Shown: piece by piece, positions 6,869 to 15,082 of the stretch
Layout of the letters: each line of letters opens with the position of its first letter
Position numbering within the stretch: the first letter of the stretch is position 1
Assembly (NCBI GenBank): GCA_031266365.1
Contig: JAISBE010000015.1
Location: 1 to 64,000 of the forward strand
Source of the DNA: Oscillospiraceae bacterium
Lineage (GTDB): Bacteria > Bacillota > Clostridia > Oscillospirales > Acutalibacteraceae
Direction: 5' to 3'
Length of the DNA: 64,000 bases
Position numbers and translations under genes: made by a program
Notes under the pieces: model-generated
The model's input: only the letters and a program-made list of their open reading frames with translations
Databases searched by the model: none
Told to the model about the DNA's origin: nothing

Positions 6869-8399
6869 TTGCACCAACCTTTCCTCCTGCCATAAATAAT
6901 CCAACTACTTTTTCGTCCGCTTCATTTTGTGAAAATGTTTTGATAATATTACCATTATAAATTACTGCAATAGTATCCGCCACATTTATGATTTCGTCAA
7001 GCTCTAATGAAATCAAAAGTATGGCCTTTCCTTTATCTCTTTCTTCAATAAGGATACGGTGAATGCTCTCTATTGCACCAACGTCAAGTCCCCTAGTCGG
7101 CTGAACCGCAATAAGCAGATCTGGCTCGCACGTTATTTGCCGACCGATAATGAGTTTTTGTTGATTTCCACCGGAAAGCTCTTTTGCCAGGCTGTTTTGA
7201 CAATCTTTAGGTCTAACGTCGTAATTTTCTATTAATTTTTTTGTTAATTTTCCAATTTCACTATTATTTAATACGTTATTTTTAGAATAAGGTCTCAATT
7301 TATATTTTCCAAGTATCGCATTTTCTGAAACTGTAAAATCTAATATAAGCCCACGCTTTTGTCTATCTTCGTGTATGGTTGCAATTTTATTTTTTAAAAC
7401 GTTTAATACGCTTGTGTTTTGAATTTCTTTGCCATTTATTTTTATAACTCCGCTTTTAACTTTTTTTAAACACATTATCGCTTCCACAAGCTCTTTTTGC
7501 CCATTTCCATCAACACCAGCTATACCTAAAATCTCCCCTGCTCTGACTTTTAAACAAAGCCCGCTTATGGCGGAAATTTTTCGCTCATTATATACATGTA
7601 GGTTTTCAATTTCAAATACAGTCTTCCCCGGTTTAGCTTCATCTTTATCGACAACAAGCTTAATAGCCCGTCCGACCATTTTAGCACCTAGCTCTTCCTC
7701 GCTTTTATTTCTAACATTCACTGTATCAATATATTCTCCACGGCGAATTATTGTGCAAAATTCTGAAGAACTTTTTATCTCTTTTAGTTTGTGAGTAATA
7801 ATGATAACTGTTTTCCCATCTTTGGTAAGCTCATGCATTATTTTTATTAAACCGCTTATTTCCATTGGTGTGAGCACTGCTGTGGGCTCATCTAAAACTA
7901 AAATATCAATACCTCTATAAAGAGCCCTTAAAATTTCCACTCTTTGCTGCATTCCAATTGATATATTTTCGATTTTGGCGTCGGGGTCCACATCGAGCCT
8001 ATATTTCTTTACTATTTTTAATATCTCATTTCGGGCTTTTTTATAATTTATTATTCCCAATTTATTAGCTATCTCATTGCCAAGAATGATGTTTTCAGTC
8101 ACAGTAAAATTATCCACCAGCATAAAATGTTGATGTACCATGCCTATTTTATGTGCAATAGCAACATGTGGGGTTTTTATAAAAACTTTTTTCCCTTCAA
8201 GAAAAATTTCGCCCTCATCTGCTTGATGAAATCCATAAAGTATGTTCATAAGAGTGGTTTTTCCTGCACCATTTTCACCCAAAATAGCGTGTATAGTTCC
8301 TTTTTTGACATCAATACCGACTTTATTTAAGGCCATCAATGAGCCAAAAGTTTTCGTTATACCTCTCATTTGAACAGCATATTCGGGACTTATTTTCAT
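6849..8399 (-). CDS. Nucleoside ABC transporter ATP-binding protein, NupO/YufO-like
   Basis: A 515-residue protein with two ABC ATPase domains in tandem, as in simple-sugar and nucleoside importers. The first domain has Walker A GENGAGKTT, signature ISIGMQQRVEI and Walker B LVLDEPTAVL. The second has a divergent Walker A (GVDGNGQKELVEA, without the usual GKS/T), signature LSGGNQQKLIIGR and ALLI-type Walker B region LLIAVQPTRGLD. A degenerate second site is normal for this family. The chosen ATG lies 14 bases after AGGAGGG, a rather long spacing; the next upstream in-frame codons overlap that site. Confidence 0.92.
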   Translation of the reverse strand: MKISPEYAVQMRGITKTFGSLMALNKVGIDVKKGTIHAILGENGAGKTTLMNILYGFHQADEGEIFLEGKKVFIKTPHVAIAHKIGMVHQHFMLVDNFTVTENIILGNEIANKLGIINYKKARNEILKIVKKYRLDVDPDAKIENISIGMQQRVEILRALYRGIDILVLDEPTAVLTPMEISGLIKIMHELTKDGKTVIIITHKLKEIKSSSEFCTIIRRGEYIDTVNVRNKSEEELGAKMVGRAIKLVVDKDEAKPGKTVFEIENLHVYNERKISAISGLCLKVRAGEILGIAGVDGNGQKELVEAIMCLKKVKSGVIKINGKEIQNTSVLNVLKNKIATIHEDRQKRGLILDFTVSENAILGKYKLRPYSKNNVLNNSEIGKLTKKLIENYDVRPKDCQNSLAKELSGGNQQKLIIGRQITCEPDLLIAVQPTRGLDVGAIESIHRILIEERDKGKAILLISLELDEIINVADTIAVIYNGNIIKTFSQNEADEKVVGLFMAGGKVGANARKNS

Positions 8400-8449
8400 A
8401 TAAAACCCATACTCCCTCCTCAAAACTCAAATTGGCTTATTCATAATTC

Positions 8450-8474
8450 TCAGGCAGGCAAGCTGCCTGCCTGA
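8450..8474 (-). terminator. Intercistronic stem-loop after the BMP lipoprotein gene
   Basis: TCAGGCAGGC (8450-8459), five-base loop, GCCTGCCTGA (8465-8474): a perfect ten-base-pair stem. There is no T-run after it in the direction of the operon. Such stems after the binding-protein gene of ABC operons commonly protect the upstream message and raise its level over the membrane subunits. Confidence 0.65.
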
Positions 8475-8483
8475 TTGTGATTT

Positions 8484-9542
8484 TTATTTCAGAGTTTTAA
8501 CAAATTCATTATAGGAAGCTTCATCTTTGGGTGGAGTAATTTCGCCTTTTTTAATTTTTTCTTCAACTTTCTTCACATATTCAACAACTTCAGGAGCCAT
8601 ATTTGGGTTTTTTTCTGGCAATCCTACGCAACCATCTTTTAGTCCGTATGTCCTATTAGCACCGCCAATTGCTGTTGCTCCACCTTTTATGTAATCTTCG
8701 CACACTAATTTGACGGCACGCCCAACATCTTTTATAGCTGAAGTGAGAACGTTCTTTGGTGCAAGTGAAGATTGATCTCTATCCACACCTATTGCCAATT
8801 TTCCAGCCTCTGCAGCTGCTTCTAAAGCACCATTTCCACTTCCACCGGCAGCTGCAAACACAACATCGCAACCTTTATTATTAAACAAATCGAAAGCAGT
8901 AGCTTTGCCTTTAGCAGCGTCACTAAAACTTTGAACACAGTTACTATGTACTGTAATAGTTTTCCCTAGTTCTTTCGCCACGTAGTCTGATCCACCTCTA
9001 AATCCAAACTCAAATGCATCAATAACAGGAACTTTCATGCCACCTACAAAGCCCATATTATTTGTCTTCGTAGTTTTGGCACCAGCCGCTCCCGCCAAAA
9101 AAGAGGCTTCTTGAGCATTGAATGTAACTCCGGTAGTATTATTTAGAAGATTTTTAATTGCGCAATCAAAAAGCCCAAAAGATATTTCAGGATTTTTCGC
9201 TGCCGCTGCTTCAAGATCATCTCCTAAAGAGAACCCTATTCCCAATATAAGGTCGATCTTAGCTTCAACGGCTTGTTCAATATTAGGACCATAATCTGCA
9301 GCTTGCTTTGATTCAATGCAAGAGATTTCAACATTAGGGTGTTCCTTCTCAAGTGCTTGTAAACCTTCCCATGCCGATTGATTAAATCCTTGGTCATTAC
9401 GCCCACCTGTATCAGTAACCACCGAAATTTTGATACTCTCTGTTGCTTTATCAGCAGTATCACCGCTATCTTTTGAATAACATCCAGCTAGAATTGTCAA
9501 AAGTAAACAAACAGCTAAACCTGTCAAAAACATTCTTTTCAT
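8484..9542 (-). CDS. BMP-family nucleoside-binding lipoprotein
   Basis: A 352-residue lipoprotein. The signal sequence ends in the lipobox LAGC with the modified Cys at residue 21. The Bmp domain follows, with the typical opening VVTDTGGRNDQGFNQSAW and the later GFVGGMKVPVIDAFEFGFRG. It is the extracytoplasmic substrate receptor of the ABC importer encoded downstream. GGAGG lies nine bases before the ATG. A Ser/Asp/Thr-rich linker follows the lipid anchor. The family binds purine nucleosides; the exact ligand cannot be read from the sequence. Confidence 0.92.
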   Translation of the reverse strand: MKRMFLTGLAVCLLLTILAGCYSKDSGDTADKATESIKISVVTDTGGRNDQGFNQSAWEGLQALEKEHPNVEISCIESKQAADYGPNIEQAVEAKIDLILGIGFSLGDDLEAAAAKNPEISFGLFDCAIKNLLNNTTGVTFNAQEASFLAGAAGAKTTKTNNMGFVGGMKVPVIDAFEFGFRGGSDYVAKELGKTITVHSNCVQSFSDAAKGKATAFDLFNNKGCDVVFAAAGGSGNGALEAAAEAGKLAIGVDRDQSSLAPKNVLTSAIKDVGRAVKLVCEDYIKGGATAIGGANRTYGLKDGCVGLPEKNPNMAPEVVEYVKKVEEKIKKGEITPPKDEASYNEFVKTLK

Positions 9543-9694
9543 ATTTGTGGTCCTCCTGCATATTTTGTTGTATTTTGCAAATTATTATAGTTGAATTTTT
9601 ATAGAAAAGTATTTAGTTAATGGATATTTCACAATTTTTCTGAATATTACGGAGGAAATCAGCGTAAGTTATCATTTAAAACACCTTCAAATAA

Positions 9695-10408
9695 TTATAA
9701 AATTGATAAAAGAGCTATTTCTATCATTTTAATAAAGCCCGTTTCCCTCTCCTTTACAGATAATCTTTCTCCTGTAAGTAAATTATCAGAGATAGTTAAT
9801 ACACAAACCGCCTTCTTTCTAGCTCTATCAGCATTCATATATATTGCAGCAGCCTCCATTTCCACAGCAAGTATGCCCATTTTTTTCCACTCAAATAATG
9901 AATTTTTGTTATCATTGTAAAAAATATCTGAAGAAAGTATATTTCCCACCGAAAATTTTATACCTTTTTCTTTGGCAATATCCACAACCTTATGCAATAA
10001 ATCATAGTTTGCAATAGGCGCAAAAGTGCCGGGTAAGTTAAACTGCGAGGCATAATTCGAATCCGTGCAAGCTCCCATGCCAATTACTATATCCCCAATT
10101 TGCACATCTTCTTTTAAACTTCCAGCAGTGCCAATGCGAATGATATTTTTTACATCATAAAAGTTGAATAACTCATATGAATAAATTCCAGCTGAAGGCA
10201 TTCCCATACCGCCGCCCATCACAGAGACGCGTTTGCCCTTGTATATTCCAGTAAAACCCAGCATGTTTCTAATCTTATTAAAACAAATCGAGTTTTCCAA
10301 GAAATTTTCAGCAATAAATTTTGCTCTCAAAGGGTCTCCTGGCAGTAAGACTGTTTCGGCGATCTCATCAGGCTTTGCTTCTATATGTAAAGCTGATATA
10401 CTTGCCAT
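9695..10408 (-). CDS. deoD: Purine nucleoside phosphorylase
   Basis: A 237-residue hexameric-type PNP that splits purine (deoxy)nucleosides with phosphate into base and (deoxy)ribose-1-phosphate. It shows the phosphate loop region ETVLLPGDPLRAKFIAE, GTAGSLKEDVQIGD, the substrate motif EMEAAAIY and the catalytic TISDNL near the end. A strong GAAGGAGGTG site precedes the ATG. It lies 38 bases after deoB, whose product converts the sugar phosphate it makes. Confidence 0.95.
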   Translation of the reverse strand: MASISALHIEAKPDEIAETVLLPGDPLRAKFIAENFLENSICFNKIRNMLGFTGIYKGKRVSVMGGGMGMPSAGIYSYELFNFYDVKNIIRIGTAGSLKEDVQIGDIVIGMGACTDSNYASQFNLPGTFAPIANYDLLHKVVDIAKEKGIKFSVGNILSSDIFYNDNKNSLFEWKKMGILAVEMEAAAIYMNADRARKKAVCVLTISDNLLTGERLSVKERETGFIKMIEIALLSIL

Positions 10409-10446
10409 ACATTTTCACCTCCTTCACAATATTTTTGTCATTAATA

Positions 10447-11703
10447 TTAAATTTCTATTACCTCGCTCAAAAAAGAGGAACCTTGAATTTTTTGTGGAAT
10501 TTTAAAATAATCTAAAATTGTTGCACCAATATCGGCAAAAGAAAAGCGCGTGGATAAATTTACACCTGATTTTATTTTTGGTCCATATATAATAAGAGGT
10601 GTATATTCGCGTGAATGATCTGTTGAAGCTGTTGATGGATCACAACCATGATCCGCTGTAATTATTAAAATATCGTTTTCTTTTAGATTTTCTGTCATTC
10701 TTGGAAGATTAATATCAAATTCTGCTAAAGCCTTAGCATAACCATCCACATCGTTCCTATGACCGTAAAGCATATCAAAATCAACTAAATTCACAAAGCA
10801 TAAGCCATTAAAATTGGAAAGTTTAATGGCTTCAGATAAGTAAATTTCATTATTTGCTGCATTTAATTGCATATAAGCTATCGCGATTTCTATCCCCTCT
10901 TTGTTAGAGCTTGTTTTTAATTTGTGTGTTATCCCTTTACCTGAAAAAATATCGCTAATTTTCCCCACTGAGATAACATCAAAACCGCTTTCTTTTAGTT
11001 GATCTAGTAAAGTAATTTGGGGAGGCACAAGTGAAAAATCTCGACGATTTTTTGTTCGGTAATAATTGGGAAAAGTCCCAGTAAATGGCCTTGCAATCAC
11101 TCTGGCAACGCTGTGTTCTTCAACCAAGATATCCCTTGCTATTTTACAATATCGGTATAGTTGCTCAAGAGGAATAATGCTCTCATGCGCTGCAATTTGA
11201 AATACACTATCGGCCGAAGTATAAACGATTAAATCTCCTGTTTTTTCATGATGCAGTCCGAAGTCTTTTATAACATCAGTCCCTGAATAAGGCAAATTAC
11301 AGACTACGTCGCGGCCAGTTAAAGCTTGAAATTTTTCGATTATTTCTTTAGGAAAACCGTGTTTATAAGTTGGAAACGATGTTTTAGACTCTATTCCGGC
11401 AATTTCCCAATGGCCGATTATGGTGTCCTTTCCGTTAGAAGTTTCTTTCATTCTAGCAAAACATCCTTTAGGGAATTCCGCTTTCGGCATTAGCGGAATT
11501 CCTTCAATGTTAAATAAACCTAAATTTTGAAGATTGGGGAGCGAAAAATATTTACTTTTAGATGTGGCTAATAGAGTGTTACTGTTTGCGTCTCCATATA
11601 AATCGGCATCTGGCATTGCACCAATTCCAACACTATCCATGACGATTAAGAATACTCTTTTAGGTGAATCATGGTTACTCGTGACAAAATTTTTGGTTTT
11701 CAT
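10447..11703 (-). CDS. deoB: Phosphopentomutase
   Basis: A 418-residue metalloenzyme of the alkaline-phosphatase superfamily that interconverts (deoxy)ribose-1- and 5-phosphate. The metal site begins at D23-S24 in VMDSVGIGAMPDA, the phosphorylated Thr lies in the SNGKDTIIGHWEIAG segment, and the C-terminal metal motifs ADHGCDPSTASTDHSREYTP are intact. It is the first gene of the nucleoside operon. The product deoxyribose-5-phosphate would go to the DeoC encoded at 59.8 kb. GGAG lies ten bases before the ATG. It is slightly longer than usual because of a 12-residue N-terminal extension. Confidence 0.95.
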   Translation of the reverse strand: MKTKNFVTSNHDSPKRVFLIVMDSVGIGAMPDADLYGDANSNTLLATSKSKYFSLPNLQNLGLFNIEGIPLMPKAEFPKGCFARMKETSNGKDTIIGHWEIAGIESKTSFPTYKHGFPKEIIEKFQALTGRDVVCNLPYSGTDVIKDFGLHHEKTGDLIVYTSADSVFQIAAHESIIPLEQLYRYCKIARDILVEEHSVARVIARPFTGTFPNYYRTKNRRDFSLVPPQITLLDQLKESGFDVISVGKISDIFSGKGITHKLKTSSNKEGIEIAIAYMQLNAANNEIYLSEAIKLSNFNGLCFVNLVDFDMLYGHRNDVDGYAKALAEFDINLPRMTENLKENDILIITADHGCDPSTASTDHSREYTPLIIYGPKIKSGVNLSTRFSFADIGATILDYFKIPQKIQGSSFLSEVIEI

Positions 11704-12035
11704 TATTTAGTAACTCCATAAATCAACTTTCTATACGATATGAGCAACGCTGAAAAAATTAATGTTCTTTAATAAAAACAAAAAAATATTTTCTTTTTAT
11801 CGCTGTTTTGACATTATCCGTTTTATTTAGGAATATATTTGCAAAAAAGATTTATTAAAAATCTCACTCACCATATTCAATTATATATCAAAGGTGCATT
11901 TTTTGAAAGGGCCTATTTATAATTTGAGTTAAAAGTAGCGATTATAACAAAATATTTTAATAATTTACGTAAAAATTTTTAATATCAAGATACCTGGTTC
12001 AATGAAAAGACATTTTAAGGTAAAAATGTTTTTAG
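11704..12035. other. Upstream region of the nucleoside operon
   Basis: 332 bases, very AT-rich. No convincing promoter, riboswitch or open frame could be assigned by eye, although the deoB operon promoter must lie here. Confidence 0.4.
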
Positions 12036-12392
12036 CTAGACCGGCGGCACTCTTCTAAGAGATACACCACACTTTTGTATGATCCTACCTCCGTCGTCGG
12101 TAGGGGTAGTCGTTTCTAATCCCTTGCTGTGCAAGTCAAGGTGTGGATAGGGTACATTCTGTCCACATTTTCCGCATTTCCACATACCAGCGTTGAGCTC
12201 TTGGCTAACACTCGAGGTTAATAAAAATGACACGCCGTTCATTTTCAATGGCTCTGTCCCCATAAACCCTTTTTCGTTTTTGCCACCAGCTGCTATACTC
12301 AATGACTCCTCATCAAGTAGCTGCATGTTTTTATTAAGTCCTGTCATTCCTCTGCTTTCAGATTTGGTAGAATTCTCTTTATATTTTTTCAT
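12036..12392 (-). CDS. Double-glycine-leader small protein with CxxC/HxxxH finger
   Basis: A 118-residue member, the longest intact one. The leader (MKKYKENSTK through LSIAAGG) has GG at 36-37. The mature part has MWKCGKCG with C73xxC76, then H84 and H88, and a C-terminal tail of about 27 residues with a further Cys (IIQKCG), similar to the tail of the 4153 paralogue. GGAAAGG lies 12 bases before the ATG, a little far. It is divergent from the paralogue at 12617. Unlike its relatives it has no clear TTGACA-17-TATAAT promoter on its own strand. Secretion and zinc binding are inferred. Confidence 0.75.
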   Translation of the reverse strand: MKKYKENSTKSESRGMTGLNKNMQLLDEESLSIAAGGKNEKGFMGTEPLKMNGVSFLLTSSVSQELNAGMWKCGKCGQNVPYPHLDLHSKGLETTTPTDDGGRIIQKCGVSLRRVPPV

Positions 12393-12450
12393 AATGTTAT
12401 GCTACCTTTCCTATCATCTTTTATATTATTGTGCAGAGCTTACACTATTA

Positions 12451-12472
12451 TTCTGTGAAATATTTCGCAGAA
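12451..12472. promoter_or_regulatory. Operator-like near-palindrome between two divergent paralogues
   Basis: TTCTGTGAAA TA TTTCGCAGAA pairs at nine of ten positions. It ends four bases before the -35 box of the gene at 12617 and lies upstream of the divergent gene at 12036, a position from which a regulator could act on both. Confidence 0.45.
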
Positions 12473-12476
12473 TGTA

Positions 12477-12505
12477 TTGACATGCAACAAAATATGATTT
12501 ATAAT
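12477..12505 (+). promoter_or_regulatory. Consensus sigma-A promoter of the small-protein gene at 12617
   Basis: TTGACA (12477-12482), 17 bases beginning TGCAAC, TATAAT (12500-12505). The 5' untranslated region is about 105 bases. Confidence 0.85.
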
Positions 12506-12553
12506 ATATTTAATAATCTATTTAAATTTTATAAAATAAAAATAATTTTTCTT

Positions 12554-12571
12554 TTAAATGGTAGTTTGATA
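12554..12571. repeat. Left arm of an 18-bp inverted repeat flanking the gene at 12617
   Basis: TTAAATGGTAGTTTGATA matches the reverse complement of 12902-12919 at 17 of 18 positions. The left arm is inside the 5' untranslated region and the right arm just after the stop codon. Confidence 0.7.
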
Positions 12572-12616
12572 AGCTGTTTTGTACAACAAGGTCAATTAAT
12601 GAAAGGGTGAATAATT

Positions 12617-12886
12617 ATGAAAAAACATGAAGAGAATTCTACCAAAACTGAAGCTCGGTGGATAAAAGAACGTAACTTAACTTTACAGCCGATCGATGAA
12701 GATACACTCGGCGATGTGCAAGGGGGCGCACATCGCACAGAAACACATTACGGGATTGAATTTACGTGTACGGGCACCCTGGATAAAAGCCTTTACTATT
12801 GGTGGACGTGCGGCAGGTGCCAACGTAATGTACTTGGGAACGAGCTTGGTAACCACGCTATAGATCATCTCCAAGGCAAGATTTGA
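12617..12886 (+). CDS. Double-glycine-leader small protein with CxxC/HxxxH finger
   Basis: An 89-residue member and the most compact. The ATG follows GAAAGGGTG. The leader (MKKHEENSTKTE through LGDVQGG) has GG at 36-37. The mature part is only 52 residues: HYGIEFTCTG, then YYWWTCGRC with C65xxC68, then H80xxxH84, ending a few residues later. It therefore shows the minimal finger unit CxxC-x11-HxxxH. It is closest to the member at 261 (HxGIxFTCxGxL). An inverted repeat flanks the gene. Function unknown; export and metal binding are inferred. Confidence 0.78.
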   Translation: MKKHEENSTKTEARWIKERNLTLQPIDEDTLGDVQGGAHRTETHYGIEFTCTGTLDKSLYYWWTCGRCQRNVLGNELGNHAIDHLQGKI

Positions 12887-12901
12887 CGGCTGACCTTCAA
12901 A

Positions 12902-12919
12902 TATCAAACTGCCATTTAA
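12902..12919. repeat. Right arm of the 18-bp inverted repeat flanking the gene at 12617
   Basis: TATCAAACTGCCATTTAA, reverse complement of the left arm with one mismatch. It sits between the stop codons of two convergent genes and may act as part of a long-range mRNA stem or mark the edge of a cassette. Confidence 0.7.
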
Positions 12920-12927
12920 CAGGAATC

Positions 12928-13956
12928 TTATTTACTCTTTTCTCCGCTTATAAATTTAGCTAAATCGTCTTTAGCTTTTTCCCAATCTGGAATTACTTCA
13001 ACACATTTGCCTTCTTTCATCACACCGTGCTCCACGTTATCGTCAGTTGGGAGTCTAAAGTTCGCTGTTCCATATTTCTTGTAAGAAGGAGCTTTAGAAG
13101 CCAATTTTGCAATTTCGTCCTTGGTTAGGTTTGTTGTAATTTTAGGTGCGATTTGAGAAATAAGACTAACTAGCTGACCTAAGTCCACTTTATTTTTAAG
13201 CGCTTCTACGCCATCTCTTTGGCGACCTGTCCTATCATAGTCAGACCCTGCACTATTTCTATTTCTTAAATGACACACAGCTTGTTTTCCCGTCAAATGA
13301 GTGTTCCCTGCTTTTAAAGGAAGGGTGTGGGCATTATCTTTTGAAAACGTATTTATGTATTTTACCTCTTCTACCGTCAACTCAATATCCATTCCTCCAA
13401 GAATATCTATTATTTCTTCTAACCCGTTAATATTAACCGAAACGTACCTATCAATTTTGATACCAAAATTTTGCTGTAGCGTTTGAACTGAAAGATTTCC
13501 TCCACCTATTGAATGCGCTACGTTCAAGCGCTCTTCTCCATGTCCTGGAATTTGCACCCATGTATCTCTCAGAAAAGAAATTAATTTTAATTTTTTATGA
13601 ATACTGTCTATTATAAATAACATATTAGTGTCGCTTAGCCCTTCATTTGTGCCCACAAGGAGTATAGGTAACACTGACGAATTTGCCAACAAAGGTGAAC
13701 CATCATCTGCTTTACTTTGGCTTTCAGATGGTTCTCCAGCTATTGATTCATAATTTACTGAGTTTAAAACTTTGTCCGTATAAATTAACACAGCGCCTGC
13801 CACGATAGAAAGTAACGAAGCGCAAATGACAACTGTGTTTATTACCGTTTTCTTTATTTTAGATTTACTTTTCTTAGAATTAGAAGAAACATTGGTAAAA
13901 TCATCGTTATACTTATCACCATAATCTTGATGATTTTTTTTAGAATTAAATGACAT
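12928..13956 (-). CDS. LytR-CpsA-Psr (LCP) family cell-wall ligase
   Basis: A 342-residue membrane-anchored protein. The ATG (MSFN) follows GGAGG at five bases. There is a cytoplasmic Lys/Asp/Ser-rich tail, one membrane helix (about residues 34-55), a Ser/Asp-rich linker and an LCP domain (about 85-300). Conserved LCP features are LLVGTNEGLSDTNML, the Arg in SFLRDTWVQIPG, and the later HLRNRNSAGSDYDRTGRQR. LCP enzymes transfer undecaprenyl-linked glycopolymers onto peptidoglycan outside the membrane. It stands alone here, convergent with a small-protein gene. Confidence 0.9.
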   Translation of the reverse strand: MSFNSKKNHQDYGDKYNDDFTNVSSNSKKSKSKIKKTVINTVVICASLLSIVAGAVLIYTDKVLNSVNYESIAGEPSESQSKADDGSPLLANSSVLPILLVGTNEGLSDTNMLFIIDSIHKKLKLISFLRDTWVQIPGHGEERLNVAHSIGGGNLSVQTLQQNFGIKIDRYVSVNINGLEEIIDILGGMDIELTVEEVKYINTFSKDNAHTLPLKAGNTHLTGKQAVCHLRNRNSAGSDYDRTGRQRDGVEALKNKVDLGQLVSLISQIAPKITTNLTKDEIAKLASKAPSYKKYGTANFRLPTDDNVEHGVMKEGKCVEVIPDWEKAKDDLAKFISGEKSK

Positions 13957-14113
13957 AACTTCCTCCACTTGTTTTTTGCAATTGATATAAATATTTGAAA
14001 ATTAAGTATTTTCTAACCTTTCCAGGAATTATTATACCATATACTTCAAGTGAAAGCAATTATGTCTTAGTTATTAATCAAAATTCTTAAAATTAAATAG
14101 GTTTGGTAACTAA

Positions 14114-14989
14114 TTATTTCTTATTTATTTTTTCCGCTAACAAACACTCTTTATAGACAAACAATTTATCTTTCTTTTCATTTGGGAATTCGGGGTATTG
14201 CGGATTTATATCTTCAAATATCTTTAAAATTGCCTCAGAAATTAAAAATCTAGCAAGCCATTTTTTATCGGAAGGAATAACATACCATGCTGCATGCTCC
14301 TTAGCCGTAAAGTTGATTGCATCTTGGTAAGCCTTCATATATTCATCCCAATAACCCCTCTCTTTTAGATCTGATTCAGAAAATTTCCAATTTTTAGCGC
14401 TGTCATCAATCCTGCTTAAAAATCGTTTTTTTTGCTCTTCTTTAGATATACAAAGAAAAAATTTAACCAAACGCATACCATTTTCCCATAAATATTTTTC
14501 AAAATTTACAATCTGCTCATAGCGCTGCTTAATGACATCTTTTGTTTTGCAACGTTCTGGGAAATTCTGAGATTTATATAGCTCGTGTACTTTACCTACT
14601 AAAACATCTTCATAATAAGACCTGTTAAATATGCCAATTTTTCCTTTTCTAGGCAAAACTTTTACCGCTCGCCACAAAAAATCGTGAGCCAATTCCTCCG
14701 TCGAAGGTTGTTTAAAGTTAGTCACATCAATTCCCTGTGGATTCATACCGCTCATAACGTGTTTAATAGCTCCATCTTTACCGCCAGCATCCATTGCTTG
14801 AAATATTATAAGCAGAGATTCATTCCCATCGGCGTAAAATCGATCTTGAAAATCCATCATTTTTAAAATATGGCCTTTCTCTTTTTGGATAAGTCTTTCT
14901 TTATCAGGTATCTTACACTTGCCTTTTGTATTAAAGTCTTCAAAGCTAAATTTTTCCTTTCCAGTAAAACGGTAATTGTCGATATTCAT
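14114..14989 (-). CDS. Polyphosphate kinase 2 family (polyphosphate:nucleotide phosphotransferase)
   Basis: A 291-residue PPK2 enzyme. Walker A is QAMDAGGKDGAIKH (Asp-67 to Gly-73), Walker B-like FNRSYYEDVLVG, and the lid contains KFFLCISKEEQKKRF. Family members phosphorylate AMP, ADP or GDP with polyphosphate. The sequence and length resemble the group that regenerates ATP from AMP or ADP, but the exact class is inferred. GGAGG precedes the ATG. Monocistronic by position. Confidence 0.92.
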   Translation of the reverse strand: MNIDNYRFTGKEKFSFEDFNTKGKCKIPDKERLIQKEKGHILKMMDFQDRFYADGNESLLIIFQAMDAGGKDGAIKHVMSGMNPQGIDVTNFKQPSTEELAHDFLWRAVKVLPRKGKIGIFNRSYYEDVLVGKVHELYKSQNFPERCKTKDVIKQRYEQIVNFEKYLWENGMRLVKFFLCISKEEQKKRFLSRIDDSAKNWKFSESDLKERGYWDEYMKAYQDAINFTAKEHAAWYVIPSDKKWLARFLISEAILKIFEDINPQYPEFPNEKKDKLFVYKECLLAEKINKK

Positions 14990-15082
14990 AATTTTTCCTC
15001 CATTTTTATGAAATACTACACTATAAAATTATTATCTTTTATAATTTTATACAATAATTATATAATACAAATATTATTTTGT

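Noticed and set aside
11704..12035. Purine riboswitch before the nucleoside operon
   Set aside because: No recognisable conserved core of the purine aptamer could be found by eye.
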